A stretch of DNA of 64,000 nt from Celerinatantimonas diazotrophica (GCF_004339545.1 NZ_SMGD01000011.1:248001-312000); one strand, 5' to 3'; positions 1-11,409 are shown, numbered from the stretch's first letter. The notes: generated by a model from the sequence alone, not told the origin. Translations and numbers: made by a program.

Positions 1-3
1 GGA

Positions 4-3000
4 TTATCCTAACTGTTTACGGGCGTTTCTAAACATCCGCATCCAAGGGCTATCTTCACCCCAATCTTCTGGATGCCAAGAGTTAGCAACGGTGCGGAAC
101 ACCCGTTCAGGATGAGGCATCATGATAGTGACTCGACCATCAGTCGTCGTCAAACCAGTAATCCCGTTTGCTGAGCCGTTCGGATTAAACGGATAAGCTT
201 CAGTCGCTTGAGCATAATGGTCAACAAAACGCATCGCAACCGTATTACTTCGTTCAATCTCACTCAAATGTGCGCTATCGCGTACTTCAACCTGACCTTC
301 CCCATGAGCAACAGCAATCGGCATTCTCGAGCCTTGCATATCGCTGAAAAATAACGATGGCGATGGCTGAATTTCAACCAAACTAAAACGCCCTTCGAAT
401 TGTTCGGATTGATTACGAACAAAACGCGGCCAATGCGATGCCCCAGGAATCAACTCACTTAAAGTTGAAAGCATCTGACACCCATTACAAACGCCTAACG
501 CGAAGCTATCGGAACGTTCAAAGAACTGAGCAAACTGCTCACGGGCCCGCGGGTTGAAAAGAATAGATTTTGCCCACCCTTCCCCAGCACCTAATACATC
601 CCCATAAGAGAAGCCACCACAAGCAACAAGAGCATTAAATTTATCCAATGTCACCCGACCTGCAAGCACATCACTCATATGGACATCAAAGGCATCAAAT
701 CCAGCTCGGTCAAACGCAGCTGCCATTTCTGAATGAGAGTTTACGCCCTGTTCACGTAAGATAGCGATCGGCGGGCGAACCCCTGTTGCTATCATCGGTG
801 CAGCAACATCTTCATGCACATCAAAACTTAAATTAGCATGAAGCCCGGGATCTTTTACGTCCTGCTTGGCTACAAATTCAGCTTTAGCACATTCAGGGTT
901 ATCTCGCAGTAACTGCATCTGATAAGTGGTTTCAGCCCAAACTTGACGGTAATAAGTTCGCGTTTCAGCCAGCACGACCTCACCGTTACGGGTAAATCGA
1001 ATCATATCATCGTCATTGACACGGCCAACCACAAAGCTACAGTTGACCAAACCATGTCCGGCCAAAGTTGTCATTACCGATTCTTTATCTTCACCAGCGA
1101 CTTGAATCAATGCACCAAGTTCTTCGTTAAACAATACACCGAGGTCATCATCAACCAATTGATCTAATGCGATGTTCACCCCACAGTGTCCGGCAAAGGC
1201 CATTTCCGCTGCAGTGGTAAATAAACCACCATCGCTACGGTCGTGGTACGCCAACAACTTGCCCTTACCTAACAGTTCCTGAATAGCCAGATAAAAGCCA
1301 CGCAGCAATGCTGGATCATCGACATCGGGAGCAATATTGCCTAATTGTTTATAAACCTGTGCTAAAGAAGAGCCGCCTAACCGGTTTTTCCCCTGCCCCA
1401 AATCAATCAAGATCAGCAGGCTCCCCATATCGTTTTTCAGCTGTGGAGTCACCGCTTTGCGAACATCACTCACTTTGGCAAAACCACTAATGATCAGTGA
1501 TAACGGTGCAGTAACTGTTTTTTCGACTCCCTCTTGTTGCCAGCTAGTTTTCATCGACATTGAGTCTTTACCAACCGGAATGGTCAATTCAAGTTCTGGA
1601 CAGAGCTGTTCACCGACCGCCTTAACCGCATCATATAATCCGGCATCTTCACCTGGATGCCCAGCTGCTGCCATCCAGTTGGCAGAGAGTTTAATCTGAC
1701 TCATTGCCCCAATAGGTGCAGGGGCGATGTTCGTTATTGCTTCGGCGACAGCTAAGCGAGCACTGGCTGCATGATTAATCAACGCCGTTGGCGTGCGCTC
1801 ACCTATCGACATAGCCTCACCGGCATAGGTATCATAACTTGCAGCAGTAATCGCACAATCTGCCACAGGCACCTGCCAAGGCCCTACCATTTGATCACGT
1901 GCAACTAATCCAGTGACGGAGCGATCACCAATGGTAATCAAGAAAGTTTTTTCAGCAACCGCAGGCAAGCGTAAGATGCGCTCAGCGGCATCGGTTAAAC
2001 TCATTGCACTAGTATCAAGCGCCGTTCCCAAAAAGGATAAGCGTTGGACATCACGATGCATTTTTGGCGGCTTACCTAAAAGCACTTCTAGCGGCAATTG
2101 AATCGGCTCATTAGCAAAATGCTCATCGTGCAATATAAGATCGCGCTGCTCAGTTGCTTCACCAATAACCGCGTATGGTGCACGCTCACGCTGGCAGATG
2201 GCATCAAATTCATCAATTCGGTTGGCGGGAACCGCCAGTACATAGCGTTCTTGAGACTCGTTACACCAAATTTCTAGTGGTGACATTCCCGGTTCATCAT
2301 TGGGAACCTCCCGGAGCTGGAAGCTTCCACCGCGTCCACCATCATTGACCAGTTCTGGGCAGCCATTGGACAGCCCCCCAGCACCAATATCGTGGATAAA
2401 CGAAATTGGGTTTTGCTCTCCCATTTGCCAACAACGGTCAATCACTTCCTGACAACGCCGTTCCATCTCCGGGTTACCACGCTGAACAGAAGCAAAATCC
2501 AAATCTTCGGCTGACTGCCCTGATGCCATTGAAGAAGCGGCTCCGCCGCCAAGACCAATATTCATCGCTGGGCCACCCAGCACAATGATTTTGGCTGAAA
2601 CAGGAATTTCACCTTTCTCAACATGTTCGCCGCGAATGCTCCCCACACCACCAGCCATCATAATAGGTTTATGGTAACCACGGACTTCAACACCATTAAA
2701 GCTATTGACTTGTTCTTCGTACGTGCGGAAATACCCCAATAAATTGGGTCGGCCAAACTCGTTGTTAAATGCCGCTCCGCCCAAGGGACCGTCAACCATT
2801 ATATCTAGTGCACTGACAATACGTGATGGCTTACCAAAATCACTTTCCCAAGGCTGCACAAAACCGGGAATACGCAAGTTACTAACACTAAAGCCAACTA
2901 AACCAGCTTTCGGTTTAGACCCTCGTCCCGTAGCTCCTTCATCGCGAATTTCACCACCGGAGCCTGTCGCAGCGCCCGGAAATGGTGAAATAGCCGTTGG

Positions 3001-3894
3001 ATGGTTGTGTGTTTCAACTTTCATCAGGATATGAATCGGTTCCTGGTGATAACCATACTGATAACTGTGACTATTCGGGAAAAAACGACCAGCCACAGAG
3101 CCTTCCATGACTGATGCATTATCTTTATATGCCGACAACACACCATCACTGTGACATTCAAAGGTGTTTTTAATCATTTTAAACAATGATTTTGGCTGGA
3201 CTTCGCCATCGATAGTCCAATCAGCGTTAAAAATTTTATGGCGACAGTGCTCTGAATTCGCCTGAGCAAACATCATCAGTTCAACGTCATTTGGATTGCG
3301 ATTGAGCTTAACAAAGTTTTCAATTAGGTAATCAATCTCGTCTTCAGCCAACGCAAGCCCTAACTCAAGATTTGCTTTTTCCAGCGCATCACGACCCTGA
3401 CCGAGAACGTCAACACTAACAGCCGATGCTGGGGTTGCATGACTAAATAATGCACTGGCCTGTTCCAATGATGAGAATACCGATTCGACCATGCGATCAT
3501 GAATCAGTGCTTTAAACTGCGCTTGTTGCTGTTCATCTAATGGCTGACTAAATTGGACATAAAAAGCGGTTCCTCTCTCAATACGCCCAATAGTATCTAG
3601 GCCACAATTATGAGCAATATCAGTCGCCTTTGATGACCATGGAGAAATAGTTCCAGGCCGAGGTGCAACCAAAAATAGCTCACCATCAACGGCATGTTCC
3701 ACCATCGTTGGGCCATAATGTAACAACTTTTCCAGAACGAGATGTTGCTCCTGACTTAAACTATCTTTTAAATCAGCAAAGTGAACGAATTCAGCATAGA
3801 TATCAACAATCGGTAACGATTGCTCACGTGCCTGCTTTAACAACTGAGAGATGCGAAATTCAGAAAGTGCCGGAGCACCGCGCAAGATTTCCAT
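4..3894 (-). CDS. purL: Phosphoribosylformylglycinamidine synthase (FGAM synthase)
   Basis: This is the large single-chain PurL of purine biosynthesis. It converts FGAR, glutamine and ATP to FGAM in the cytoplasm. The 1296 residues match the usual gammaproteobacterial length (about 1295). The order is a PurS-like N-terminus, two AIR-synthetase-like halves (a motif around [16 protein letters not shown] lies in the first) and a C-terminal glutamine amidotransferase with GVCNGCQML. The nucleophile is Cys1136 (codon 487-489), followed near the C-terminus by PHPERVFR. The ATG at 3892-3894 fits homologues. It is divergent from mltF, as in E. coli, where purL, mltF and tadA are also neighbours. The gene is complete, with its stop at positions 4-6. 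Confidence 0.98.
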   Translation of the reverse strand: MEILRGAPALSEFRISQLLKQAREQSLPIVDIYAEFVHFADLKDSLSQEQHLVLEKLLHYGPTMVEHAVDGELFLVAPRPGTISPWSSKATDIAHNCGLDTIGRIERGTAFYVQFSQPLDEQQQAQFKALIHDRMVESVFSSLEQASALFSHATPASAVSVDVLGQGRDALEKANLELGLALAEDEIDYLIENFVKLNRNPNDVELMMFAQANSEHCRHKIFNADWTIDGEVQPKSLFKMIKNTFECHSDGVLSAYKDNASVMEGSVAGRFFPNSHSYQYGYHQEPIHILMKVETHNHPTAISPFPGAATGSGGEIRDEGATGRGSKPKAGLVGFSVSNLRIPGFVQPWESDFGKPSRIVSALDIMVDGPLGGAAFNNEFGRPNLLGYFRTYEEQVNSFNGVEVRGYHKPIMMAGGVGSIRGEHVEKGEIPVSAKIIVLGGPAMNIGLGGGAASSMASGQSAEDLDFASVQRGNPEMERRCQEVIDRCWQMGEQNPISFIHDIGAGGLSNGCPELVNDGGRGGSFQLREVPNDEPGMSPLEIWCNESQERYVLAVPANRIDEFDAICQRERAPYAVIGEATEQRDLILHDEHFANEPIQLPLEVLLGKPPKMHRDVQRLSFLGTALDTSAMSLTDAAERILRLPAVAEKTFLITIGDRSVTGLVARDQMVGPWQVPVADCAITAASYDTYAGEAMSIGERTPTALINHAASARLAVAEAITNIAPAPIGAMSQIKLSANWMAAAGHPGEDAGLYDAVKAVGEQLCPELELTIPVGKDSMSMKTSWQQEGVEKTVTAPLSLIISGFAKVSDVRKAVTPQLKNDMGSLLILIDLGQGKNRLGGSSLAQVYKQLGNIAPDVDDPALLRGFYLAIQELLGKGKLLAYHDRSDGGLFTTAAEMAFAGHCGVNIALDQLVDDDLGVLFNEELGALIQVAGEDKESVMTTLAGHGLVNCSFVVGRVNDDDMIRFTRNGEVVLAETRTYYRQVWAETTYQMQLLRDNPECAKAEFVAKQDVKDPGLHANLSFDVHEDVAAPMIATGVRPPIAILREQGVNSHSEMAAAFDRAGFDAFDVHMSDVLAGRVTLDKFNALVACGGFSYGDVLGAGEGWAKSILFNPRAREQFAQFFERSDSFALGVCNGCQMLSTLSELIPGASHWPRFVRNQSEQFEGRFSLVEIQPSPSLFFSDMQGSRMPIAVAHGEGQVEVRDSAHLSEIERSNTVAMRFVDHYAQATEAYPFNPNGSANGITGLTTTDGRVTIMMPHPERVFRTVANSWHPEDWGEDSPWMRMFRNARKQLG

Positions 3895-4259
3895 AAATTG
3901 TGTACTCGTATGCGTCTTGTGGCTAAACGTTATGCTTATAAAGCATCCAAATTTAACCGTGGGGGGTAAATTAGTCTCTATTATAAAGAATAATAAGGGT
4001 TAAAGTCACCGCCTTGGAAGAACAAACTCGATGAATTAACTCAAAGCATTGCTAACCTCCAGCGACTTTTCAACATCTCGTCGAAAATAGCGCTCCCCCA
4101 CAGGAGGTCATCGGTAATGGCTAATTTTTATGTGTCTCCAACCAGCCAAGCAGTAAAAAATTTATAATTTATTGAAATATATGTTTTTTCATTACAAGAT
4201 CGAAGCAAAAATCAATGCTAAACTAACAAGCTCGATATTTTTAGGATTAGGGCGTTCAG
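3895..4259. other. Intergenic region between purL and mltF
   Basis: This divergent gap holds the predicted purL promoter (3980-4009). The mltF promoter was not resolved; the stretch before mltF is AT-rich. No small gene or clear terminator was seen. Confidence 0.6.
3980..4009 (-). promoter_or_regulatory. Predicted purL promoter
   Basis: Read on the minus strand, GTGACT (4004-4009) lies 18 bp upstream of a perfect TATAAT (3980-3985). This would start transcription near 3973, about 80 nt before the purL ATG. It is a pattern match only. No convincing PurR operator was found in this gap. Confidence 0.45.
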
Positions 4260-5678
4260 TTGCATAAAACGGATGTAAAAATAAACTTACACCCTTTTAT
4301 CGGTCTGTTAAAACAGACAGTGGTTTTGATTCTTTTCTTGGTACTCGCCGGATGTCATCCGCTGAATAAACCTCGCTCTGAACTTGAGCAAATCGAATAT
4401 CACAAAGAACTCCGAGTGGGGACACTCTATTCGTCCCGTAACTTCTATTATGACCAAAACGATCAACCTACAGGGATTGATTACGAGTTACTACATGACT
4501 TTGCCCACTCACTGGGCTTAAGACTGAAAATGATCCCGCTGTATAGTCAAGAGGACCTCTATAATGCGCTCAAGCAAAAGCGAGTGGATCTGATTGCGGC
4601 ATCTTTAATCCCCACCGCGCGACGTCGTGAACAGTTTCGTTTTTCCCCCGAATTTTATGATGTCAACAGCGTTCTGGTTTATCTAAAAGGCACTTCACCT
4701 CCGCAATCGTTAGCAGATGTTGATGCCCCAATTGGCGTAACTGCCGGAAGTTTTCATGAAGTAGTCCTAAAGCGACTCAGTAAACGCTTTACAAATCTTA
4801 AAATCGATGCCGATGCCCAGCTTGATGATGAAGACTTATTGCGGGAGGTCCATCAAGGCAAACTCAAATATGCGGTTGTCGACAACAAAATTCTAGCCTT
4901 AACACAGCGCTACTATCCCAAACTTACAAGTGCCTTCGTTCTGCGTAAAAACGTGCCGATTAGCTGGGCAATCAATCGCTCTAAAGATGATGCATTCTAT
5001 GCGGTACTAATCGATTTTTTTGGTAAAAAACATGAAGATGGAACCATTGCCAAACTCGTAGAGAAATATTTTGGCCATATAGAACAATTTGATTATGTGG
5101 ATACCCGTTCGTTTTTACGAGCGATTAAAACAGTATTGCCACGCTATGAAGACTGGTTTAAACGTTATAGCGGTAATTTAGACTGGCGCCTCATTGCGGC
5201 TGTTTCTTATCAAGAGTCCCATTGGGATCCTCGCGCACGTTCCCACACAGGGGTTCGCGGCATGATGATGTTAACACTTAAAACCGCGCATCTAATGGGA
5301 GTTACAAACCGCTTAAATGCACAGCAGAGTATTCGCGGGGGAGCCGATTACTTGCAACGACTGATCTCACTGGTCCCTGATAGTATCCACAATGATGAAA
5401 AAATTTGGTTTGCTCTAGCCGCCTATAATATGGGCTTTGGCCACATGCTTGATGCACGTCGAATCACTAAACTGCAAGGAGCTGATCCCAACAGTTGGTC
5501 TGATGTCAAAGAACGTTTGCCCCTATTGATGCAAAAACGCTGGTATAGAAAGACACAGTATGGCTACGCCCGAGGTAGCGAAGCGTATAACTATGTCAAC
5601 AATATTCGTCAGTATTATCAAAGCCTTGTACTTTTAGATGCGCAAAAGCGCTGGACTCAGGTTAAAGAGGTTCGCTAA
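4260..5678 (+). CDS. mltF: Membrane-bound lytic murein transglycosylase F
   Basis: MltF cleaves peptidoglycan glycan strands at the outer-membrane inner face, forming 1,6-anhydromuramic acid ends. The N-terminus is followed by an SBP_bac_3-like regulatory domain (about residues 50-275) and a C-terminal lysozyme-like SLT domain. The SLT domain has the family motif YQESHWD with catalytic Glu319, then GVRGMMMLT and AAYNMGFGHM. An N-terminal hydrophobic stretch ends in the lipobox LAGC with Cys32, so this copy should be a lipoprotein. The start is taken as TTG because no upstream ATG is in frame and the signal peptide needs this start. The length of 472 is slightly short of E. coli (518), the difference being a C-terminal tail. 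Confidence 0.93.
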   Translation: MHKTDVKINLHPFIGLLKQTVVLILFLVLAGCHPLNKPRSELEQIEYHKELRVGTLYSSRNFYYDQNDQPTGIDYELLHDFAHSLGLRLKMIPLYSQEDLYNALKQKRVDLIAASLIPTARRREQFRFSPEFYDVNSVLVYLKGTSPPQSLADVDAPIGVTAGSFHEVVLKRLSKRFTNLKIDADAQLDDEDLLREVHQGKLKYAVVDNKILALTQRYYPKLTSAFVLRKNVPISWAINRSKDDAFYAVLIDFFGKKHEDGTIAKLVEKYFGHIEQFDYVDTRSFLRAIKTVLPRYEDWFKRYSGNLDWRLIAAVSYQESHWDPRARSHTGVRGMMMLTLKTAHLMGVTNRLNAQQSIRGGADYLQRLISLVPDSIHNDEKIWFALAAYNMGFGHMLDARRITKLQGADPNSWSDVKERLPLLMQKRWYRKTQYGYARGSEAYNYVNNIRQYYQSLVLLDAQKRWTQVKEVR

Positions 5679-5715
5679 AAATATTAAAAAAAAGTGATAA
5701 ATTGATAAAAATTTA

Positions 5716-5744
5716 TTGACTGTCATATACATGTCATACAAAAT
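5716..5744 (+). promoter_or_regulatory. Predicted promoter for the 43-residue gene
   Basis: TTGACT (5716-5721) is followed after 17 bp by CAAAAT (5739-5744). A start near 5751 would give a leader of about 50 nt carrying the strong ribosome site at 5789-5796. Inferred from consensus similarity only. Confidence 0.35.
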
Positions 5745-5802
5745 TGATAGGTTTAAAAGCGAAAAACATTATACAAAAATAACAATAGAAGGAGGGATGA
5801 AG

Positions 5803-5934
5803 ATGGTTAAAAAACGTCATCATGCCACGCATTCACCTCGCCGGCGCATTCAACTTGCGCGCCAACATAAAAAAACCCTATGGCGTCAGCGCAGTTTTGC
5901 TTTAACTGAACTGATTGGTGAAAGCGAAAATTAA
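5803..5934 (+). CDS. Small, very basic protein of unknown function (43 aa)
   Basis: I do not recognise this gene. The ATG at 5803 is preferred because AAGGAGGG ends 6 nt upstream; the ATG at 5797 abuts that site, and longer in-frame starts lack one. The product is 43 residues, with Lys, Arg and His concentrated in the first 34, and ends LTELIGESEN. There is no membrane segment. It sits between mltF and the convergent tadA, and its TAA overlaps the T-tract side of the tadA terminator. It could be an RNA-binding or ribosome-associated microprotein, but that is only a guess from charge. The strong ribosome site and the upstream promoter-like sequence argue for a real gene. Confidence 0.6.
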   Translation: MVKKRHHATHSPRRRIQLARQHKKTLWRQRSFALTELIGESEN

Positions 5935-5954
5935 AAAATCTCAGTCTTGCTGAG
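5933..5954 (-). terminator. tadA terminator overlapping its stop codon
   Basis: CTCAG (5940-5944) and CTGAG (5950-5954) form a short stem around a 5-nt loop. On the minus strand this is followed by a T run (A run 5933-5938 on plus). It contains the last tadA codons. The stem is only 5 bp, so efficiency is uncertain. Confidence 0.5.
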
Positions 5955-6441
5955 AAGTCTTGAGTTTTTTCGCGGCTTTAATGGCTTTTCGCCTGTTGCG
6001 AAAAAACTCACTCAATAAAGCGGAACAACGTTCTTGTTCCACTCCCCCCTCAACATCCAATTGATGATTCAAACGCTCATCACAAGTCAGATTAAATACA
6101 CTGCCAGCTGCCCCTGTCTTTTGATCATATGCGCCAAAAACTAGCCTTGAGACTCGCGCATGTACGGTCGCCCCGGCACACATTGGACATGGTTCTAAGG
6201 TAACGTATAAAGTGGTATCGATCAGGCGATAGTTTTCCAAATAGCGTCCTGCCTCGCGAAGTGCCATAATTTCCGCATGACCAGTGGCATCATGACTGGA
6301 GATCGAATGATTCCATCCTCGGCCAATGATCGTCCCCTTATAAACGAGCAGCGCACCGACAGGAATTTCGCCATGCTGTTCAGCTTGCTTAGCTAACAAT
6401 AAAGCCTGCTCCATAAAATGATGATCTTGTGGCGTACTCAA
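5941..6441 (-). CDS. tadA: tRNA-specific adenosine deaminase (A34 to inosine)
   Basis: TadA deaminates the wobble adenosine of tRNA-Arg(ACG) to inosine and is normally essential. The 166-residue protein has the cytidine/deoxycytidylate deaminase fold with His55-Ala-Glu57 (zinc ligand and proton shuttle) and Pro-Cys85-Pro-Met-Cys88-Ala-Gly (the other zinc ligands). The C-terminal helix has FFRNRRKA, as in characterised TadA. The gene order purL-mltF-tadA is conserved with enterics, although here tadA is convergent with mltF. The DUF3334 gene lies 64 bp upstream on the same strand. Confidence 0.97.
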   Translation of the reverse strand: MSTPQDHHFMEQALLLAKQAEQHGEIPVGALLVYKGTIIGRGWNHSISSHDATGHAEIMALREAGRYLENYRLIDTTLYVTLEPCPMCAGATVHARVSRLVFGAYDQKTGAAGSVFNLTCDERLNHQLDVEGGVEQERCSALLSEFFRNRRKAIKAAKKLKTSQQD

Positions 6442-6505
6442 CCGTCACTCCCGAGTCAAAACATCATTGTAACATTCTATGGACCAGAACAAACTATCAA
6501 AAATT

Positions 6506-7171
6506 TCAAATTCCCAGCTCATCCAATAGATCTTGATCAACCACTTGCGCCACTGGTTTCTCCGCCTGTTGGTTAGCTTCATCAATGATCTGATCAGGGT
6601 CTGTCTCTTCAGACTCAGCAATATCAGCAATCTGAATAAATTCGGTTTTATCCATCGCTAATTCCAAATAAAAGATATTGTTACGAGCGGTAATAAAGGT
6701 CACTCGACGAGCTTGAGGCCTGTCTAAATTCGTATCAACAGAGATCAACACCTGTTTGTTAATAGCCAACATTTTAGGCTGGTTTTGCGTAATGCTGGTG
6801 TGCAACTCTCGACCAATCTTGCCAGTAAAATCACCGATACTTTGATTCATCAGCTCTCCCATCACATTCGCCACTTCATCGGAGGTGTGTTGAGTTGCTA
6901 ATTCATTCTCTGAAATCCCCATATTTTTCATATAAGTCTGATAGATCTCAAGAGCAGCCTGAGAAGTAAAATTCATCAAAACGAGCCCAGAGAAACCGCC
7001 ATCAAATAAAACAAAACAACCAATATCTGGTTTTAAACAAGTTTTATGGATTTTTTGTACCATCGCCGAATAGTTCACGTCGCTGCCAGTGGCGGCACTC
7101 AATACTTTGGTGACCGAATTACAGAGCGTCAGCAAAATATCATCAGTGGAAATAACTCGTGTATTTTTCAT
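6506..7171 (-). CDS. DUF3334 family protein, CheX-like domain
   Basis: This 221-residue soluble protein matches my memory of DUF3334 proteins from Vibrio and Shewanella. Shared features are the start KNTRVISTDDILLTLCNSV, an LNKQVLISVDTNLDRPQARRV-like central block (here INKQVLISVDTNLDRPQARR), and the end DLLDELGI. The middle (HTSDEVANVMGELMNQSIGDF) resembles the helix of CheX/CheC/FliY phosphatases, which dephosphorylate CheY-P, but the acid/Asn pair needed for catalysis is not established here. A chemoreceptor gene lies divergently upstream, which fits a role in chemotaxis or motility. AAGGA lies 6 nt before the ATG. Confidence 0.8.
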   Translation of the reverse strand: MKNTRVISTDDILLTLCNSVTKVLSAATGSDVNYSAMVQKIHKTCLKPDIGCFVLFDGGFSGLVLMNFTSQAALEIYQTYMKNMGISENELATQHTSDEVANVMGELMNQSIGDFTGKIGRELHTSITQNQPKMLAINKQVLISVDTNLDRPQARRVTFITARNNIFYLELAMDKTEFIQIADIAESEETDPDQIIDEANQQAEKPVAQVVDQDLLDELGI

Positions 7172-7459
7172 CTACCGTCCTTGTCGTATGCGATTAACAA
7201 ATTCATCCAATTATTATGCGTTAACGTCGGTATTTGTTCCAATTAATCTCTGGTGAAATTTAATCGCAGCTGTAAAACATGGCAACAAAAGCCATCTTCA
7301 AGAAGATTCAGACGTACACAATATTAGATAAGATTAGTTCTATCAATAAAATATGTGCTTTGCACCTCAGTTCAATATAGACATTCTCGTCATAATGAAA
7401 TTAATTTTTTGTGTCTGCCAGTTAATCAGATCGATGTAAATTTAGAAAATAGGGACGTT

Positions 7460-9388
7460 ATGATGTTAAAGAGGTTTAATAAATCCTTGCTACGCTTAAT
7501 TCTACTGGCAACGGCTGTCTTGATTGCCGTACAAACGATAGCGCTTGGCTTTTATTCATTTATGCAGATCAAACAACTGCAAGCTTCTATTCAACATTCT
7601 CTGAGTCAACAGACTCAGCTGATGCAAGCAACCTTAAAACAAAACCAAAAACAACAAATTACAGACTTGAGCCACACGACACAAAACCTTTCCAAAGAGC
7701 TTAATCAATCTCTAACACAGTTACTCAACGAACAGCAACAGAGCCAAAGTCAAAGACAAATTAAGGCCTTCAAAGATGAGGCTAACAACTATAACCAATT
7801 AATTGTAACGAGCTCAATTGAAGCTGTTTTAGATAATAATCTAGGGCAGATGACCGACCTCATTCTGGCCGCGCAAAAAAACCCAAACATCATTGTAGCA
7901 GCTTTTGCTTCCCCCACAGGACAACTGCTAACACACTCGTTAGACCGATCTAAACCTAGAGTTGAACAACTCGATATAAAAGGGAAAGGGAAACGCGCTT
8001 TAGAACGAGTCATCAATGCAGCATCACAAGACCCTGAAGTTTACTATACAAAGACACCTATTAAATTTCAGGGGGAAGTTATTGGACAACTGGATGTTGC
8101 CTATAATATGGGCCATTTCATGGCTGAGCAGAAAAAAATACAACTTCAATCAGCCAAAGCACGCCAAGCCATCGTTGCCCATAGCCAACAGTTACTTACT
8201 CAGATGAGCCAGTCCAGCCAAAAAGGGATGAATGTGCTAGCCAATTCACTATTAAAAATGAATCAGAAAAACACTACTGAATTAAATAATGCGCTGACTA
8301 GCCTATCTCATCAAATGACTCAGAAAACAATCGCGATTCAAATCGGTGGCGGCTTATTATTATTAGCCGCTATTGGCATCTTGCTGGTCATCAAAGTCCA
8401 GAGAAGGATTCAAAATTTAAGTACGAGTCTTTCCAAACTCGCTCAGGGTGGCGGCGACCTAACTCAAGCCATCCCCACTTATGGCGAAGACGAAATTGCC
8501 CAAATGGGAAACTCGATTAATCGGTTTCTGCAAACAACTCGTAATTTAATTCAAAAGGTGAATGAAAACGGCTTGTCATCTCAACAAAGCATCGATCAGC
8601 TCAGTGTGCGCAGCGATCATGCATTTGACTTGGTTTCACATCAAAACCAATCCTTAGAGGAAATTAATGCAGCTATGCGTGAATCCTCTCAAGCTATCGA
8701 TGAACAAACTCAAGCCGTGTTAGATATTCAACATCATGTGGACACGTTGCGCCAAACAAACCAACAGAATCAACAGGTTTCAGCGCACGTATCCTCACTG
8801 ATCCACCAGTTAGATCATGAAATTGCAAGTGCTAACCAGCAAGTCTCTAATTTTGTGAATTTAAGTGATGAAATAGCCACTGTCTTAAATGTAATCCAAA
8901 CCATTGCCGAGCAAACCAATCTACTGGCTCTGAATGCTGCCATCGAATCGGCTCGAGCAGGCGAACATGGTCGAGGATTTGCAGTCGTTGCCGATGAAGT
9001 TCGCCAGCTAGCTGCAAAAACCCAAGACTCAACTGGAAAAATACAAAATAGTATCGATGCACTAACTGAGGGAGCTAAAAGTGCTGCCCAAGCCATGGCT
9101 CAAGCAACGCAACGAGCTAAAGAGTCCAATGAAGAACTATCAGAAGAGGAAAATATTCGGCAAAATGTTAGCCAGGCCGTCAACTCACTTGGCCAATTAA
9201 TTGATCAAATTGCAGCAATGGCAGAAGAACAAAATGCCACATCAACCCAAGTTGCACAAACCAGTGAGCAAATGCATCATCAGTCTCAACAAGCCATGCA
9301 GGCGGTTAGTGACACACGAGAACAAAGCCAGAAGCTTAATCAGTTATCTAAACAACTCGTCGATTCTATGAGCGCTTTTACGGTTTAA
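7460..9388 (+). CDS. Methyl-accepting chemotaxis protein
   Basis: A transmembrane chemoreceptor signalling to CheA/CheW. The ATG at 7460 (AGGGA just upstream, and another ATG directly after) gives 642 residues; the longer in-frame frame lacks a ribosome site. Order: TM1 (about 12-32), a Gln-rich, probably helical periplasmic region with a globular part from about residue 110, TM2 (about 293-314), HAMP, then the cytoplasmic coiled coil. The highly conserved signalling tip [19 protein letters not shown] lies near residue 484. No C-terminal CheR-docking pentapeptide of the NWETF type is visible. The ligand is unknown. Confidence 0.93.
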   Translation: MMLKRFNKSLLRLILLATAVLIAVQTIALGFYSFMQIKQLQASIQHSLSQQTQLMQATLKQNQKQQITDLSHTTQNLSKELNQSLTQLLNEQQQSQSQRQIKAFKDEANNYNQLIVTSSIEAVLDNNLGQMTDLILAAQKNPNIIVAAFASPTGQLLTHSLDRSKPRVEQLDIKGKGKRALERVINAASQDPEVYYTKTPIKFQGEVIGQLDVAYNMGHFMAEQKKIQLQSAKARQAIVAHSQQLLTQMSQSSQKGMNVLANSLLKMNQKNTTELNNALTSLSHQMTQKTIAIQIGGGLLLLAAIGILLVIKVQRRIQNLSTSLSKLAQGGGDLTQAIPTYGEDEIAQMGNSINRFLQTTRNLIQKVNENGLSSQQSIDQLSVRSDHAFDLVSHQNQSLEEINAAMRESSQAIDEQTQAVLDIQHHVDTLRQTNQQNQQVSAHVSSLIHQLDHEIASANQQVSNFVNLSDEIATVLNVIQTIAEQTNLLALNAAIESARAGEHGRGFAVVADEVRQLAAKTQDSTGKIQNSIDALTEGAKSAAQAMAQATQRAKESNEELSEEENIRQNVSQAVNSLGQLIDQIAAMAEEQNATSTQVAQTSEQMHHQSQQAMQAVSDTREQSQKLNQLSKQLVDSMSAFTV

Positions 9389-9415
9389 TCACTTATGCTT
9401 TATTTCAGATATAAC

Positions 9416-9440
9416 AAAGCCGGTCTAGAGACCGGCTTTT
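9416..9440. terminator. Bidirectional terminator between chemoreceptor and araE
   Basis: AAAGCCGGTC (9416-9425) and GACCGGCTTT (9430-9439) make a perfect 10-bp stem with a TAGA loop. Runs of A before and T after let it serve both convergent genes. Confidence 0.9.
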
Positions 9441-9468
9441 CATACTTGGAATAACTGCTAATTTACTA

Positions 9469-10872
9469 TCATTTACCCAAGTCTTTTAACGCTGTACCAC
9501 TCATCAAATTAGCTTCAATATGTTCAAGCGAAACGTTTTTCGTTTCTGGAATCAACATAAAGGTGAGTATAATAAACACAACGTTTAACGAGCCATAAAT
9601 CCAGAATGTATTCGCATTCCCAAAGCTCTGTAACATAGTCAGGAACGTTGCACCAACAATCATATTGGCAATCCAGTTCGTCGCAGTTGAAACCGTCACC
9701 CCAAAATCACGTCCTTTAAGAGGCTGGATTTCTGAACACAGAACCCAAATCAGTGGGCCCGCACTCATGGCAAAACCAATAATAAACATCAGTAACATTG
9801 CAATTGCGAAATACTTAGCATTCATGTCCATAGACGCTACGCCCATATTCAGCATAGCTCCCAAGACACCCATGCCAATGGCCATCACTAAAAAGCCCAG
9901 TTTCAAGGTTGGTTTACGTCCCCAACGGTCAACTAAACCAATAGCAATGAATGTTGCTAGTACGTTCGTAGCTCCCACGATTACTGTTCCCCACATCTGT
10001 TCTGAAGTACTGGTAAAACCAGATAAATCAAAGATTTTAGGTGCGTAATACATGATCACATTCATACCCGTAAATTGCTGAATAACCTGCAATAAAACGC
10101 CCAAATAGACAGCTTTACGGAAATACCGATTCGCACGAAATAGCGCAAAACCACCCTGCTTCACTTTCAGACTATTACGAATTTCATCAAGCTCATGTTT
10201 CGCTTTTTCACTACTATCACGTAGCATTTCTAAAACACGGCGAGCTTTATTATCATCACCTCGAGCGGCAAGCCAACGAGGACTGTCAGGAAGGAAAAAT
10301 ACCCCGATCAATAAAACAATCGCAGGAATAGTAATGATCCCTAACATCCAGCGCCACGCACCATGGTAACTGAAAAGTGTATCTGAAACATAAGCAACTA
10401 AAATACCGATAGTAATCATGAGCTGATACATCGAAATCATACTACCGCGAATATTTTCAGGTGCAATTTCAGACAGATAAAGCGGAGCTGTATACGAAGC
10501 AATCCCAATAGCCAGCCCTAGCAAAACCCGCATGACAATTAACATTTCCGGGGATGTTGCGAACGCAGATCCTAAAGAACCAATCACAAATAAGATCGCA
10601 CCAATCATCAAACTTTGCTTACGACCTAAAATAACGTTTAACTTACCGCTACCAATGGCGCCAATGGCTGCGCCAGCCATCATCGAACTAACAATCCACT
10701 CTTGTTGATGATCGGTTAGGGTAAACGTTTGTTTAATAAATGGGAGAGCACCAGCAATTACACCGATATCTAACCCGAATAGAAGTCCAGCCAACGCAGC
10801 TAAAAAACATACAAAGAAAGTCACTCTCTTCGATGAACTATTCGTCGCTGAAGACGACATCGTTTGGCTCAT
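9469..10872 (-). CDS. araE: L-arabinose:H+ symporter, MFS sugar porter
   Basis: A 12-helix sugar porter of the major facilitator superfamily in the inner membrane. The whole 467-residue chain aligns by eye with E. coli AraE and GalP. Matching blocks are [68 protein letters not shown] and the C-terminal [12 protein letters not shown]. GalP is nearly as similar, so specificity rests on the adjacent araFGH and araBDA. The gene is separated from araFGH by about 1.15 kb that includes a mobile element. A GalR/LacI-type operator candidate lies upstream at 11103-11118. Confidence 0.88.
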   Translation of the reverse strand: MSQTMSSSATNSSSKRVTFFVCFLAALAGLLFGLDIGVIAGALPFIKQTFTLTDHQQEWIVSSMMAGAAIGAIGSGKLNVILGRKQSLMIGAILFVIGSLGSAFATSPEMLIVMRVLLGLAIGIASYTAPLYLSEIAPENIRGSMISMYQLMITIGILVAYVSDTLFSYHGAWRWMLGIITIPAIVLLIGVFFLPDSPRWLAARGDDNKARRVLEMLRDSSEKAKHELDEIRNSLKVKQGGFALFRANRYFRKAVYLGVLLQVIQQFTGMNVIMYYAPKIFDLSGFTSTSEQMWGTVIVGATNVLATFIAIGLVDRWGRKPTLKLGFLVMAIGMGVLGAMLNMGVASMDMNAKYFAIAMLLMFIIGFAMSAGPLIWVLCSEIQPLKGRDFGVTVSTATNWIANMIVGATFLTMLQSFGNANTFWIYGSLNVVFIILTFMLIPETKNVSLEHIEANLMSGTALKDLGK

Positions 10873-11102
10873 CCTGCCTCCAAATAACCTATAAATTAAC
10901 TACAAAAATATGCGCATTATGATATTTGTTATTCCATTGTCAAAAAGTGCGTTTGATCACATATTTGTAACCGATTACACATAATTCAAACCCATTCGTA
11001 TAGTTTTTGACATGAAAATGTAAAAATTTAAACTGCATCACATTTTAATGATAAAAATATCTTTAAAAAGATACACAGATAACATTTTAACTAATAATTA
11101 AA

Positions 11103-11118
11103 ATGTAAACGTTTCCAC
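11103..11118. promoter_or_regulatory. LacI/GalR-family operator candidate upstream of araE
   Basis: The 16-mer ATGTAAACGTTTCCAC differs at two positions from the E. coli gal operator OE as I recall it, and has the central AAACGTTT palindrome. It lies 231 bp before the araE start. If used, it would put araE under a GalR-like repressor. No such regulator is in the window. Confidence 0.35.
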
Positions 11119-11409
11119 AATAATTTATAAGCAACAAAAGCATTGATATTTACTTCAATAAGTATGCAGTAAATATTCTCAATAAATTATTAATTTACGT
11201 TTTTTGACATATTTCGTTCCCTATTTACCACACTCCGTAGCACCAACCCAGCGGATGCTAGCCAGTAGCACGAGTTAGGCTGGAAAATCAGAGTATGAGA
11301 AAGGGGGCAGATACTAACAAACATTCGCCCTAAAATGGAATAGAAAATCTTTATGCTGTATAGAGGGGGGAAGCAACCTGAGCAAAGCTGCTCGTTTAAA
11401 GAAAGCTAG

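Noticed and set aside
3922-3945. Possible PurR operator upstream of purL
   Set aside because: Centred on CG the sequence AGCATAACGTTTAGCC keeps only about six of ten conserved PurR positions.
10873-11000. AraC half-sites before araE
   Set aside because: A lone TCCATT lacks TAGC at the right distance on either strand.
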